A stretch of DNA of 63,643 nt from Thermoactinomyces intermedius (GTDB lineage Bacteria; Bacillota; Bacilli; Thermoactinomycetales; Thermoactinomycetaceae). The stretch lies in assembly GCF_016055025.1 (NCBI RefSeq), contig NZ_JAECVW010000011.1. The stretch is one strand, 5' to 3'. The notes under the pieces were generated by a model that was given only the letters and a program-made list of their open reading frames with translations, was not told where the DNA came from and did not search any database. Positions 8,639 to 18,005 of this stretch are shown here, one piece after another. Both the position numbers and the translations under genes were made by a program. How positions within the stretch are numbered: the stretch's first letter is position 1; each line of letters begins with the position of its first letter.

Positions 8639-9508
8639 ATGAGCTGGTATTTGGTTGTGCTCAAAACCGCTTTTACGGTTGTGATCCTTTTGGTTCTCAC
8701 AAGATTGATCGGAAAAAAGCAAGTTTCCCAACTTTCCCTGTTTGAATACATCACGGGAATCACTTTGGGAAGTATTGCGGCATATATCCCTTTGGAATCG
8801 GAACCGACTTCATGGTATTTGGGGGCGCTATCCCTTCTGGTGTGGGTGATCATGGCATTTGTCATCGAATATCTGGAGATCAAAAGCAAAAAAATGAGAA
8901 AGTGGATTATCGGGACAGAAACGGTGTTGATCAAGCAGGGAAAGGTGCTGGAAGAAAATTTAAAGAAAGAGCGGATGACTGCGATCGAATTGATGAGCAA
9001 ATTGCGGGCGAAAAATATTTTCAACTTGTCGGAAGTAGAGTTTGCCATCATGGAGCCGGACGGATCGGTCAATGTGATGCTGAAAAAAGAACATCAGCCG
9101 CTAACGGCCAGCATGCTTCATCTCCCTGTGAACCGTGAACGGGAGCCTGAAATGGTCATCATTGACGGACAGATCGAAAAGGAAGTATTGTCGCGCATTG
9201 GGAAAAACGAAAAATGGTTGTTGAAAGAACTGGAAAAACAAGGGTTAAAACTGGAAGATGTGTTTTTGGCCCAGGTGGATTCGTCCGGGAATTTGTGGAC
9301 GGACCTTTATCAGGACCGTTCTTCTTCCCGTTCACGGCCCCACTGGCGGGCAAACCTCATACAGGCATTGGAAACGTGTGAGGCCGAGTTGAAAAAGTCG
9401 GGGCAATTGGCCCAAGATCCGGATGAGAAACAAATGTACCTGAACACCGCCCGCGATCTGAAGGAGATCACCAAGGACATCCAGTCCCGTTTTTTATCAC
9501 TGTCATGA
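8639..9508 (+). CDS. DUF421 (YetF-type) membrane protein
   Basis: 289 residues: three predicted membrane helices at the N-terminus (VVLKTAFTVVILLVLTRLIG onward), then a soluble DUF421/YetF domain with LMSKLRAKNIFNLSEVEFAI and PLVIIDGQ-like sequence, and a charged C-terminal helix. Members in spore formers include YetF and YrbG; their role is unknown, some being linked to spore germination or envelope. SD GGAGGAAG precedes ATG 8639. It stands alone between a terminator and an alcohol dehydrogenase gene. Confidence 0.85.
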   Translation: MSWYLVVLKTAFTVVILLVLTRLIGKKQVSQLSLFEYITGITLGSIAAYIPLESEPTSWYLGALSLLVWVIMAFVIEYLEIKSKKMRKWIIGTETVLIKQGKVLEENLKKERMTAIELMSKLRAKNIFNLSEVEFAIMEPDGSVNVMLKKEHQPLTASMLHLPVNREREPEMVIIDGQIEKEVLSRIGKNEKWLLKELEKQGLKLEDVFLAQVDSSGNLWTDLYQDRSSSRSRPHWRANLIQALETCEAELKKSGQLAQDPDEKQMYLNTARDLKEITKDIQSRFLSLS

Positions 9509-9582
9509 GAATCATTGCATTTTCTGTTGGGTTTCTATTATTATTTTTACAGGCCTATTTATAAAAAAAGAGGTGCAAACCA

Positions 9583-10746
9583 TTGGAACAATTTACATTT
9601 TATAACCCAACCCAAGTGTTTTTTGGCAAAGGCACTTTGGCAGCAATCAAAGAACAAATCCCCCGTTACGGCAAAAAAGTATTGCTGGTTTACGGAGGCG
9701 GAAGCATTAAAAGAAATGGGATCTATGATCAGATCATGAAATATTTGCAAGAAATCGGGGCAGAAGTTCTGGAATTGTCCGGGGTTGAACCCAATCCGCG
9801 CTTGTCCACGGTACATAAAGGCGTGGAAATATGCAAGAAAGAAAAGGTGGACTTTTTATTGGCGGCCGGCGGCGGCAGTGTGATTGACGCCACCAAAGCC
9901 ATTTCTGCAGGAGCCAAATATGACGGGGATGTGTGGGACATCATTATTAAAAAAGCCGTTCCCAAAGATGCTTTGCCGTTTGGAACGGTTTTGACCTTGT
10001 CGGCAACCGGTTCGGAAATGAACAGCGGTTCGGTGATCACCAATTGGGAAACCAAAGAAAAAATCGGCTGGGGCCATCCGTTGGTCTTTCCGAAGTTTTC
10101 GATCCTCGATCCGGTTCACACCTTTACCGTTCCCAAAGATCAAACCGTTTACGGAATTGTGGACATGATGTCCCATGCGCTGGAACATTATTTCAGTCCA
10201 GCCCCCAATGTTCCTTACAACGAGCGAATGGTGGAAGGATTGCTGTCGACGGTTATCGAGACGGCACCCAAGCTGCTTGAGGACCTGGAAAATTATGAAG
10301 CCAGAGAAACGATCATGTTTTGTGGAATGATGGCTTTAAACGGAGTGATTAACCAGGGAATGCGAGGCGATTGGGGAACGCATGGAATCGAGCATGCCGT
10401 TTCCGCCGTTTATGATATCCCGCATGGCGGAGGTTTGGCGATTTTATTTCCCAACTGGATCCGGTACAATCTGGATGTGACCGAAGCCAAAATGAAGCAA
10501 TTGGCGATTCGTGTGTTCGGTGTGGATCCGCAAGGAAAATCGGACCGTGAAATCGCGGAAGAAGGAATTGACCGCTTGCGGGAATTCTGGAGTTCCATCG
10601 GCGCTCCCAGCCGTTTGGCTGATTACGGAATCGATGATTCCAAACTGGAACTGATGGCAGAAAAGGCAGTGGCTCACGGTTCATTGGGACGGATGAAAAA
10701 ATTAACCAAAGAAGATGTTTATGAGATTTATAAAATGTCCTTATAA
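9583..10746 (+). CDS. Iron-containing alcohol dehydrogenase (YugJ/BdhA-like)
   Basis: 387 residues of the type III alcohol dehydrogenase family, related to NADH-dependent butanol dehydrogenases. The nucleotide-binding part shows VYGGGSIKRNGIYDQ and LAAGGGSVIDATKAI; metal ligands include the histidines in DMMSHALEHYF and GTHGIEHAVSAVYDIPHGGG. The start is TTG 9583 (EQFTFYNPTQVFFGKG) after AGAGGTG, matching the usual N-terminus. The physiological substrate is probably a short-chain aldehyde or alcohol. Confidence 0.9.
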   Translation: MEQFTFYNPTQVFFGKGTLAAIKEQIPRYGKKVLLVYGGGSIKRNGIYDQIMKYLQEIGAEVLELSGVEPNPRLSTVHKGVEICKKEKVDFLLAAGGGSVIDATKAISAGAKYDGDVWDIIIKKAVPKDALPFGTVLTLSATGSEMNSGSVITNWETKEKIGWGHPLVFPKFSILDPVHTFTVPKDQTVYGIVDMMSHALEHYFSPAPNVPYNERMVEGLLSTVIETAPKLLEDLENYEARETIMFCGMMALNGVINQGMRGDWGTHGIEHAVSAVYDIPHGGGLAILFPNWIRYNLDVTEAKMKQLAIRVFGVDPQGKSDREIAEEGIDRLREFWSSIGAPSRLADYGIDDSKLELMAEKAVAHGSLGRMKKLTKEDVYEIYKMSL

Positions 10747-10747
10747 A

Positions 10748-10774
10748 ACAAAGGCCGGGAAAACCGGCCTTTGT
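10748..10774 (+). terminator. Hairpin after the alcohol dehydrogenase gene
   Basis: An 11-bp perfect stem, ACAAAGGCCGG with CCGGCCTTTGT, lies just after the stop, but the following T run is short. Confidence 0.65.
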
Positions 10775-10841
10775 CCAGCTGTGTTTTGTAAGCGTTTTAA
10801 CGAAAATGGCATGATTCCATGTTTTTCCATAAAGTGGTTTG

Positions 10842-10871
10842 TTGACAGTGGGGAATAAAAGTTTTTATAAT
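10842..10871 (+). promoter_or_regulatory. Sigma-A promoter of brnQ
   Basis: Consensus TTGACA (10842-10847), 18 bases, then consensus TATAAT (10866-10871). About 125 bases of leader precede the start. Confidence 0.8.
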
Positions 10872-10916
10872 GCATTGTACTGTTAAATTATAGTCTGTAA
10901 ATAATAAATATACTGA

Positions 10917-10952
10917 AAATGCACAGAAGAAAAAAAGTTCGCCTGTGCATTT
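10917..10952 (+). promoter_or_regulatory. Hairpin in the brnQ leader
   Basis: AAATGCACAG (10917-10926) and CTGTGCATTT (10943-10952) form a 10-bp stem with a 16-nt purine-rich loop in the 5' untranslated region. It has no T run and does not match a T-box or riboswitch I know; it may stabilise or regulate the mRNA. Confidence 0.4.
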
Positions 10953-10998
10953 CAAAATGCGGCAATGGTTGCAACAGAACAAAAAGGAGACATCTTCA

Positions 10999-12306
10999 AT
11001 GCTTAAGAACACCAAATTACTCACAATCGGTTTGATGTTGTTTTCATTATTTTTTGGCGCCGGAAATTTAATTTTTCCGCCGCTGTTGGGGCAAGGGGCC
11101 GGAGACCAGTTCTTCACGGCGATGCTTGGTTTTGCGGTCACCGGAATCGGCCTTCCGTTGTTGGCTGTGATTGCAGTCGGTTTGTCTGACGGCGGTTTGC
11201 AAGAAATCGGAAGCCGCATCCATCCGGTATTTGGTCTGATTTTAAGTTTGATTGTTTATTTGTCCATTGGTCCTTTCTTTGGAATTCCCCGGACCGGAAC
11301 GGTTTCTTTTGAAATGGGCTTGTCTTTCCTGCCGGATGCCATCCGGGAAGCGGTATGGGCTTTGCCTGTTTTCACAATTATTTATTTTCTGATTACATTG
11401 TTGATCAGTTTGAACCCTTCCAAAGTGATTGACCGTGTCGGAAAGATCCTGACCCCGGTCTTGTTGACGTTGATTGTCGTGCTCTTTCTCCGAAGCTTGT
11501 TTCATCCGGTCGGAGATTTGGGAACCCCGACGGATGCCTATGCGCAATTTCCATTTTTCCAGGGATTTCTTGACGGCTATTTGACGTTGGATGCGCTGAG
11601 TGCATTGGTGTTTGGGGGAATGGTGGTGGCAGCCATTCGCGATGACGGAATCCGTGACCGGAAAAAAGTGGCCGCCACAACACTGAAAGCCGGTTTGATA
11701 GCGGTTACTTGTCTGGCTTTTGTGTATTTTTCACTGGCTTATATGGGAGCTACCAGCCAGCAGTTGGGGATGATGGACAACGGCGGTGAAATTTTAACGG
11801 CGATTGCTTTTGAACTTTTTGGCTCATACGGTTCCGTTCTTTTGGGGATCGTTGTTTTGCTTGCTTGTTTGACGACTTCGGTCGGGCTTTCGACATCCTG
11901 TGCGCAATTTTTAAACCGGGTTTTCCCGAAACTTTCCTATAAAAAATGGTTGTTGATTGTAACCGTATTCAGTGCCTTTGTTGCCAATGTCGGATTAACC
12001 CAGCTGATTGCATTTTCCGTGCCGGTTCTCAGCATGATTTATCCGGCGGTGATTGTCTTGATCTTATTGTCTTTCCTGCACTCATCCTTTCATGGTTATC
12101 GTGCGGTGTATGCCGGAGGAATATCAGGCGCCTTTCTGATCAGTGTTTTGGATACGCTTACCGGTATCTTCGGGTTTGATTTTTCATGGCTTGAGGTATT
12201 GCCGCTTTATGACCAGGGAATCGGTTGGCTGGTGCCGGCAGTGATCGGAAGCTTGCTGGGATATGTCATTGGAAAAGCATTCGAAAAAAAAGCTGCCCTT
12301 ACGTAA
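10999..12306 (+). CDS. brnQ: Branched-chain amino acid transporter BrnQ
   Basis: 435-residue sodium-coupled carrier of the LIVCS family with about twelve membrane helices, importing leucine, isoleucine and valine. The N-terminal GLMLFSLFFGAGNLIFPP and PRTGTVSFEMG stretches are family hallmarks. I choose ATG 10999 (MLKNTKLLTIGL) because AAAAAGGAGA lies upstream; an earlier in-frame ATG at 10945 would overlap the leader hairpin. Monocistronic: strong promoter, leader hairpin and terminator. Confidence 0.92.
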   Translation: MLKNTKLLTIGLMLFSLFFGAGNLIFPPLLGQGAGDQFFTAMLGFAVTGIGLPLLAVIAVGLSDGGLQEIGSRIHPVFGLILSLIVYLSIGPFFGIPRTGTVSFEMGLSFLPDAIREAVWALPVFTIIYFLITLLISLNPSKVIDRVGKILTPVLLTLIVVLFLRSLFHPVGDLGTPTDAYAQFPFFQGFLDGYLTLDALSALVFGGMVVAAIRDDGIRDRKKVAATTLKAGLIAVTCLAFVYFSLAYMGATSQQLGMMDNGGEILTAIAFELFGSYGSVLLGIVVLLACLTTSVGLSTSCAQFLNRVFPKLSYKKWLLIVTVFSAFVANVGLTQLIAFSVPVLSMIYPAVIVLILLSFLHSSFHGYRAVYAGGISGAFLISVLDTLTGIFGFDFSWLEVLPLYDQGIGWLVPAVIGSLLGYVIGKAFEKKAALT

Positions 12307-12325
12307 GGAAAGGGCGGCTTTTTTC
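12284..12325. terminator. Terminator shared by brnQ and the MurF-like gene
   Basis: The stem AAAGCTGCCCTT with AAAGGGCGGCTTT overlaps the brnQ stop codon, flanked by A and T runs, so it serves both converging genes. Confidence 0.8.
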
Positions 12326-12327
12326 CG

Positions 12328-13713
12328 TTACAGCCTTTTTAATTGCCTGACGAGCTTTTCGAAATGCAGGGAACGGGAGGCTTTGAAATAGATGACTGCA
12401 TTTTTCGGGGTTCTTGCCAAGTGGTGCAATGCTTGCCGGAAATCATCACAAGCCAGAACCCTTTGGGGGCTCATTCCATTGGCGACAGCGGACCGTGCGA
12501 TGATTTTTCCGCGTTTCCCCAAAGTGATGAGTTGGGTCAATCCCAAGCGGGCCGCATATTTCCCTGATTGCCGGTGAGCTTGATGTGAATATTCCCCGAG
12601 CTCCAGCATATCGCCCAAAACGGCAATCTTGGGGCGGGATCCGCTGACATTTTTCAGGACGTCCAATCCGGCTCTGAGAGCTGTTGGATTGGCGTTCCAA
12701 GCATCATTGATCAGGATGCGCCCGGATTTTGTACGGATGAATTCCAAGCGCATTTTCGGCGCTTTAAAGGTGGCGAGCCCTTTTTGAATTTCCGGAATCG
12801 TGGTTCCATAAGCCCAGGCAACCCCGATGGCGGTCAGGGCGTTATAAACATTGTGTGTGCCGAAGACAGGGATCCGGACGGGGAACGAACGTCCCTGAAG
12901 CACGGTGTCAAAGGCCATCCCGTTTCGGGTATAACGGATGTTTTTTCCCCGGATGTGGGCCGGATTGCGGATGCCGAAGGTAAGGATTTTTCCCTGGAAG
13001 CGGTTGGTTTTCAGTTTTCTTGACCGCGGGTCGTCCGCATTTAAGATCAAGGTTCCGTTTTTGCGGACACCATCCACCAGTTCCTGTTTGGCTTTTACGA
13101 TGAGATGAAGTCCACCCAAGCTGCCCGCATGCGCTTCTCCGACATTGGTGACGGCACCGATCTCGGGCCGGACGATTTGGCATTGTTTGCGGATGTTATT
13201 GAGCGATTTCATTCCCATTTCCAAGAGGAGCAATTTTTCTTTGCCGGTCAACCGGGTCAGATACGTTGGCAAAAAAGAAAACGTGTTCAAGTTGCGATGG
13301 GTTTTCACCATCGGCGCACGATATTTCAAAATGGAAGCCACCATTTCGGTCGTGGTCGTTTTGCCCGCACTTCCCGTGATGCCGATCACTCTGGCCGGGC
13401 ATTGTTTCCAGTTCCAAAGACCGGCTTTAAAAAAAGCCTGATAAGCATCTTGCACCCGGATGATCGAAGTGCCCGGCGGGATTCCCCGGGAAGAGAGGTG
13501 TGCGGGAAGCACGACGGCGAGCGGGCGGATCCGTTGAATGGCCGGCAGTTGCTTTTCGTGCCACCGGATTTTGCGGGTGTAAAAGTACACTTGGTGCGGT
13601 TTCAATTGTTTTGGATTTCCAAAATTGAGGGACTGGACGATTTTTGACGGGGAACCTGCAGTCAATCTTCCGCCCATGATTTGGGCCAGTTTGTTTAATT
13701 GGATTGCTTTCAT
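12328..13713 (-). CDS. murF: MurF-family Mur ligase
   Basis: 461 residues. It resembles UDP-MurNAc-tripeptide-D-Ala-D-Ala ligase, the last cytoplasmic step of the peptidoglycan precursor. Domain order: N-terminal substrate domain, central ATPase with GITGSAGKTTTTEM and LLLEMGMKSLNNI, and C-terminal ligase domain with NDAWNANPTALRAGLDVL and AVLGDMLELGEYS. The start has GGAGG eight bases upstream. It stands alone rather than in a dcw cluster, so it may be a second, specialised MurF paralogue; the unusually basic C-terminus fits that idea but does not prove it. Confidence 0.82.
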   Translation of the reverse strand: MKAIQLNKLAQIMGGRLTAGSPSKIVQSLNFGNPKQLKPHQVYFYTRKIRWHEKQLPAIQRIRPLAVVLPAHLSSRGIPPGTSIIRVQDAYQAFFKAGLWNWKQCPARVIGITGSAGKTTTTEMVASILKYRAPMVKTHRNLNTFSFLPTYLTRLTGKEKLLLLEMGMKSLNNIRKQCQIVRPEIGAVTNVGEAHAGSLGGLHLIVKAKQELVDGVRKNGTLILNADDPRSRKLKTNRFQGKILTFGIRNPAHIRGKNIRYTRNGMAFDTVLQGRSFPVRIPVFGTHNVYNALTAIGVAWAYGTTIPEIQKGLATFKAPKMRLEFIRTKSGRILINDAWNANPTALRAGLDVLKNVSGSRPKIAVLGDMLELGEYSHQAHRQSGKYAARLGLTQLITLGKRGKIIARSAVANGMSPQRVLACDDFRQALHHLARTPKNAVIYFKASRSLHFEKLVRQLKRL

Positions 13714-13845
13714 GTATATATCCTCCCATGGCGAGACGATCTCATGGATCCATGTGTGACTATCCTATTCAGAAGGCAATAAACCGGCTTGGATGAAAGC
13801 CCATAAAAAGAAACCGGTCATTTTTGCCGCTTATTTTGAGGACAA

Positions 13846-13880
13846 AAAAAGCAGCGCCTTTTCATGGCACTGCTTTTTGA
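13846..13880 (-). terminator. Terminator of the MFS gene
   Basis: AAAAAGCAG-C-GCC pairs with GGC-A-CTGCTTTTT around a short loop, seven bases past the leftward MFS stop. Confidence 0.7.
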
Positions 13881-13886
13881 AACGGG

Positions 13887-15407
13887 TTATTCATGGGTTG
13901 AGACGACAGGCTTTTTGCTAAGCTTCACTCGGGTGTCACCCATGAACAGAATGGCTATGGCCGCCAGCACGATCGGGATCAAAGCCAGGGCAAAGATATG
14001 GGTGATCGATGAAGACATGGCGTCCACGATTTTATCCAGAATGAAATCGGGGATCGCGGCACGGGCACCGGGCTCAAAGAGTCCTTGCGGGTCGTTGAGG
14101 TCAAAAGATGGCCCGTGTCCTCTCTGCATCCCGCCAAAATCCAATTGATCCGTAAAAAAGCGGTTTTGCAGGGAGCCGAATAAGGTGATCCCGATGGTCA
14201 TGCCGAGAGAGCGGAAGAAGGAGTTGGTTGAGTTTGCCGAACCGCGGTGTTTGGCATCCATGTTGTGCACGGATGCGATGGGCAGCAGTGAAAAAGAAAA
14301 TCCGACTCCAAATCCGGCGATGACCATGTAGATGGTGACCAGCCACCGTGCCGTTTTGGGCGTCATGGTGCTGAGCAAGGTCATTCCGGCGGCATAAGCA
14401 ATGATCGAGAGGATCATCAGATTACGATAACTGGTCTTGGTTTGGAAGATACCGCCGATCGCGCTTCCGACAACCGACCCGAGCATCATCGGGGTCAGGA
14501 TCAGTCCCGCATTGGTGGCGGACCCGCCGTACACCGCTTGCACAAAGATCGGGATATATACGGTCAACACGACAAAAGTGGCGCCATATAAGAAAACGGC
14601 GATTTGGCTGGCGGCAAATAACCGGCGTTTAAACATCCAGAAGGAAATAATCGGTTCTTTTGCTTTGGTTTCAACGTACAAGAACACAAGAAAAAAGACC
14701 GCAAAGATGACAAATAAACTGATGATGGGAAGGGAGTTCCAAGCATACTCTTTACCTCCCAGTTCGAGGGCAAACATGAGGCTGACCACGGCAGTGACCA
14801 GGGTGACGGCTCCCCACCAGTCAATGGATTGTTTTTCATGGTTATCCGACTCTTTGTAAGCTGTGAGAATCAGAACAAGGGAAATGATTCCGATGGGTAA
14901 ATTGACATAAAAAATCCAATGTCAGCTGATGTAATCGGTAATATAAGCACCGAGCAGGGGGCCGGCGACACTGGATGAACCAAAAACCGCCCCGAGCAAT
15001 CCGGTCATTTTCCCTCTTTGTTCCGGCGGGAAGATGTCAAAAACAATGGTAAAGGCAATGGGCATCAAGGCGCCGCCGCCGATTCCCTGGATGGCCCGGT
15101 AAATGCTCAGCTGGACAATGGTTTGTGCGGTTCCGCAAAGTGCTGAACCGATCATGAAGACTGCCAGACCGAAGATAAAAAAACGTTTTCGCCCGTACAT
15201 GTCCGACAGTTTTCCGAAGATGGGCATTCCGGCCATATATGTGACCATGTAAGCGGAGGTGACCCAAACGAATTGGTCCAATCCCCCCAATTCCCCGACG
15301 ATCGTCCCCATGGCTGTCGCGACAATGGTATTGTCCATGGCCGACATGAAGATCGCCAGCAGTAAAGATGCGACGACAAGTTGAAAGTTGCTTTTTTTTG
15401 AGTTCAT
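13887..15407 (-). pseudogene. DHA2-family (EmrB/QacA) drug exporter, in-frame TGA
   Basis: The two open segments (15407-14922 and 14921-13887) are in the same frame and separated only by TGA at 14924-14922. The local sequence reads TDYIS-stop-HWIFYVNLPIG, where the family has tryptophan (ISWHWIFYVNLP); TGG to TGA is a single change. Together they would give about 505 residues with fourteen membrane helices, the normal DHA2 length. The N-terminal motif QFVWVTSAYMVTYMAGMPIF and GxLSDxxGRK-like KLSDMYGRKR are intact. The start is ATG 15407 after AAAGGAGG. Either a recent nonsense allele, read-through of UGA, or a sequencing error. A 7-bp dyad before the gene suggests local regulation. Confidence 0.85.
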
Positions 15408-15420
15408 GATGTTCCTCCTT

Positions 15421-15437
15421 TGTTGTGGCACACAACA
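15421..15437. promoter_or_regulatory. Dyad before the exporter gene
   Basis: TGTTGTG-GCA-CACAACA is a perfect inverted repeat overlapping the 5' untranslated region of the exporter. This is the usual place for a TetR or MarR operator, but no regulator gene is adjacent. Confidence 0.4.
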
Positions 15438-15555
15438 ACATTATAATCCCAACCGGTTATTTAATATAAGTAATATTTAACATACGAAATAATGATGAAA
15501 ATTTCTGTGAAAGACAAAGGGTTTTGCATCGGAAAGATTGATTTTGGTTAAAAAT

Positions 15556-15600
15556 AAAAAGGTTACCAACTATTTTTAACAGATGGCAACCTTTTCACAA
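15556..15600 (-). terminator. Terminator of the small zinc-finger-like gene
   Basis: On the minus strand AAAAGGTTGCCA pairs with TGGTAACCTTTT and is followed by a T-rich tail. Confidence 0.65.
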
Positions 15601-15732
15601 TAATTCTGACAATTATAAATTATGTATTTACACAGCCGGGGGCTCGCCACAACAAAGTTTGTGGAATCGCATGATTTCACCTCGCTTGATCATTTTCTAT
15701 TACTTTATTTGCGATGTGTGTTTAAAATCCTG

Positions 15733-16062
15733 CTAATCCGATAAATTTTTTAAACCGATTTCTCCGCGAATTCGCAAAATGGCTTCAGTCAGACCGTGAT
15801 AGGATGCGGATTTTTCATTGAGCAATTCCGATAATCCGCACTTTTCAGCACATTTTTTGCAAACTTTGACCCCGTCTTCAAAAAGCCCCTCGGGATCTTC
15901 AACGATGCGTATATGTAAACGGTGTGTTTTTTTGTAACAAAGAGAGCAGTTGTCCATCACTTCGGTCAGATGAGGTTGAGGAGCATAATTTAATAATTTT
16001 TGCAAAATCTTTTCTTCTTTATCCGCAATGGATTGGATTTTTGCTTTCCATTGTGAATTCAC
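15733..16062 (-). CDS. Small cysteine-rich protein of unknown function
   Basis: 109 residues with a helical charged N-terminus (KIQSIADKEEKILQKLLNY) and two cysteine pairs, NCSLCYK and KVCKKCAEKCG, spaced about 25 residues, which suggests a zinc ribbon. I do not recognise a named family. Start GTG 16062 with GAAGGGAGATGG upstream. It has its own terminator on the left and no gene in the same direction nearby. A regulatory or nucleic-acid-binding role is possible. Confidence 0.7.
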   Translation of the reverse strand: MNSQWKAKIQSIADKEEKILQKLLNYAPQPHLTEVMDNCSLCYKKTHRLHIRIVEDPEGLFEDGVKVCKKCAEKCGLSELLNEKSASYHGLTEAILRIRGEIGLKNLSD

Positions 16063-16259
16063 GGTCCATCTCCCTTCTCGAATCAGAAATCTTCATTCAA
16101 AATTCTATCGCTTTCGTCACTATTATACAACCGATTTTAACCAAATTTTTTTAAAAAACCGGTTCTTTGCCCGGGATAATGTTTGAGGTTTTTAAATTTA
16201 TTTTTGAGATGTTTTTTCTTTAATGTTTTTTGGCGAACTCCGTAGCCGGAAATCCGTTT

Positions 16260-16275
16260 CACCGGCGCGCCGGTG
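16260..16275. repeat. 16-bp perfect GC palindrome
   Basis: CACCGGCG-CGCCGGTG, about 115 bases before the GH18 lipoprotein gene, in an otherwise AT-leaning gap. It could be an operator or a hairpin without T tail. Confidence 0.5.
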
Positions 16276-16390
16276 CATCGGGATGTTCATTCAAAGATGA
16301 CAATGACATCATGTCGGAGAAAGTTTTTATAAAGGCGGAAGGATGCATGAGAAAAGAAATCAGAGGGATATTATAGACAGGGTGATTCAG

Positions 16391-17569
16391 ATGAAAAAAT
16401 TTTTAATTGTGATGTTTTCCGTACTGATTGCGTTGACGGGATGTGCCAAAAACCAAGGAAGTCCGGAGCATGATGCCACTCCCCGGCAAGTGGTGGACCG
16501 GAACGGTCAACCCGGGAATGAGCCCATTTCAAGCCGGGGAAGGGTCTTGCCGGATGAAAGAGGAGAAAATGAGCTGAATCTGAAAGGAAAAACCAAACGC
16601 ATCGAAAGCATCGGCTTTTTGGAAGCCACTTCCCCGGATCAAGCGGTGGAGGATGCATTGGAAGCGGTCCGCGATTTAACATATGTTGCCTTTTTCAGTT
16701 ACCAGGTCCGGCCGGATGGGAGTTTGATCCCCCTGAAGGATGAAAAACCGCTTCAGGCCATTCAAAACAAGGCCGTTCCGATGCTGGTGCTGACCAATTT
16801 TGCAGATGGAAATTTCCAACCCGATTTGGCTCATCAAATTTTTACAAACCGGCAATCCCTCAACCGGCTGATGAATCAAGTCGAACAAGTGATGAAGGAA
16901 AAAGGGTACAAGGCGATCAACATTGATTTTGAACACATCTACGAAAAAGATCGTGAGCTGTACCACGGGTTTTTGGAAACCTTTGTGCCCCGGATGAAAA
17001 AACACGGATATGTGGTGTCGACTGCCTTGGCTCCCAAAAGCAGCGACGAACAGGCCGGAGCTTGGCACGGGGCACATGATTATGCGTTTCATGGGAAGAT
17101 TGCCGACTTTGTCATTTTAATGACGTATGAGTGGGGATGGACCGGCGGACCTCCGATGGCTGTGGCTCCACTTCCCCAAGTTCGGAAAGTGGTGGATTAT
17201 GCCGTCCAAAAAATTCCCCCGGAAAAAATTGTGATGGGAGCGCCGCTCTACGGTTATGACTGGACGCTTCCCTATAAAAAAGGAGGCCCTCCGGCGAAAC
17301 GGATTGCTCCGCATGAAGCCGAAACGTTTGCCAAAAAACGAGGGTTGAAGGTGGAGTATAACAACCGGGATGAAGCTCCTTACTTTTACTACCGGGATGA
17401 ACAAGGGAAAAAGCATGTGATTTGGTATGAAAATGAACAAAGCATGCAGGCGAAGCATAATCTGATCAAAGAATACGGTCTCCGGGGTGTCAGTTATTGG
17501 GTTTTGGGTGAGGATTTCCCGGAGAACTGGAAGCTTCTGCGCCAAAATTTCAAGATCAACAAATATTGA
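16391..17569 (+). CDS. GH18-family lipoprotein (YdhD/YaaH-like glycosidase)
   Basis: 392 residues. An N-terminal lipoprotein signal (MKKFLIVMFSVLIALTGC, lipobox LTGC with Cys18) anchors it outside the membrane. The GH18 barrel contains the catalytic region GYKAINIDFEHIYE, where DFE is the end of the DxxDxDxE motif, and VILMTYEWGWTGGPPMAVAP; both match spore-associated YdhD/YaaH enzymes rather than chitinases. There is no LysM domain. ATG 16391 is chosen because the signal peptide begins there; an in-frame ATG at 16343 would add a charged stretch before it. It probably acts on peptidoglycan or another N-acetylglucosamine polymer. Confidence 0.85.
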   Translation: MKKFLIVMFSVLIALTGCAKNQGSPEHDATPRQVVDRNGQPGNEPISSRGRVLPDERGENELNLKGKTKRIESIGFLEATSPDQAVEDALEAVRDLTYVAFFSYQVRPDGSLIPLKDEKPLQAIQNKAVPMLVLTNFADGNFQPDLAHQIFTNRQSLNRLMNQVEQVMKEKGYKAINIDFEHIYEKDRELYHGFLETFVPRMKKHGYVVSTALAPKSSDEQAGAWHGAHDYAFHGKIADFVILMTYEWGWTGGPPMAVAPLPQVRKVVDYAVQKIPPEKIVMGAPLYGYDWTLPYKKGGPPAKRIAPHEAETFAKKRGLKVEYNNRDEAPYFYYRDEQGKKHVIWYENEQSMQAKHNLIKEYGLRGVSYWVLGEDFPENWKLLRQNFKINKY

Positions 17570-17574
17570 TGTGA

Positions 17575-17605
17575 AAGCAGCCTGGATGGGAAATCCGGGC
17601 TGCTT
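17575..17605 (+). terminator. Hairpin after the GH18 gene
   Basis: AAGCAGCC-t-GGAT pairs with ATCC-g-GGCTGCTT; the T tail is weak. Confidence 0.5.
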
Positions 17606-17696
17606 GTTGCTTCCCGGGAGTTTAAAAATTTGTCAAAGGGAAGGTTCCTTGAAAGGAATATGATTTGACAAAATGGAAGGAAAATGGAGCCACCGG

Positions 17697-17725
17697 TTGC
17701 ATACGGTGGGGGGGTATCCTATAAT
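17697..17725 (+). promoter_or_regulatory. copZA promoter with CsoR-like site
   Basis: TTGCAT (17697-17702) and TATAAT (17720-17725) are separated by 17 bases. The spacer is ACGGTGGGGGGGTATCC, a G run flanked by ATA/TAT that resembles the site where the copper sensor CsoR represses copZA in Bacillus. No csoR gene lies nearby. Confidence 0.7.
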
Positions 17726-17777
17726 AAAGATGTAAGAAGATGTAAAAAACTTTGTAACAGCAGGAGGAACAGATAAA

Positions 17778-17978
17778 ATGAAGGAACAAATTCGGGTTGC
17801 CGGAATGTCCTGTGAGCATTGCGTCAAATCGGTCGAGGAAGCATTAAAACGAATCGGGGTTGCAGCCAAAGTTAATTTGTCCAAAGGAATGGTCGATGTG
17901 GATTTTGATGAACAGACGGCTGATTTGGACAAAATCAAGCAAACCATTGAAGATCAAGGGTTTGATGTCCTTTCATAA
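17778..17978 (+). CDS. copZ: Copper chaperone CopZ
   Basis: 66-residue HMA-fold chaperone that binds Cu(I) with Cys12 and Cys15 (GMSCEHCVKSVEEAL) and hands it to CopA. Length and motif are standard. SD AGGAGG lies before ATG 17778, and the gene is 27 bases before copA in one operon behind a CsoR-like promoter. Confidence 0.95.
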   Translation: MKEQIRVAGMSCEHCVKSVEEALKRIGVAAKVNLSKGMVDVDFDEQTADLDKIKQTIEDQGFDVLS

Positions 17979-18005
17979 ATTGCATCACAGCAGGAGGCGT
18001 TTTCG

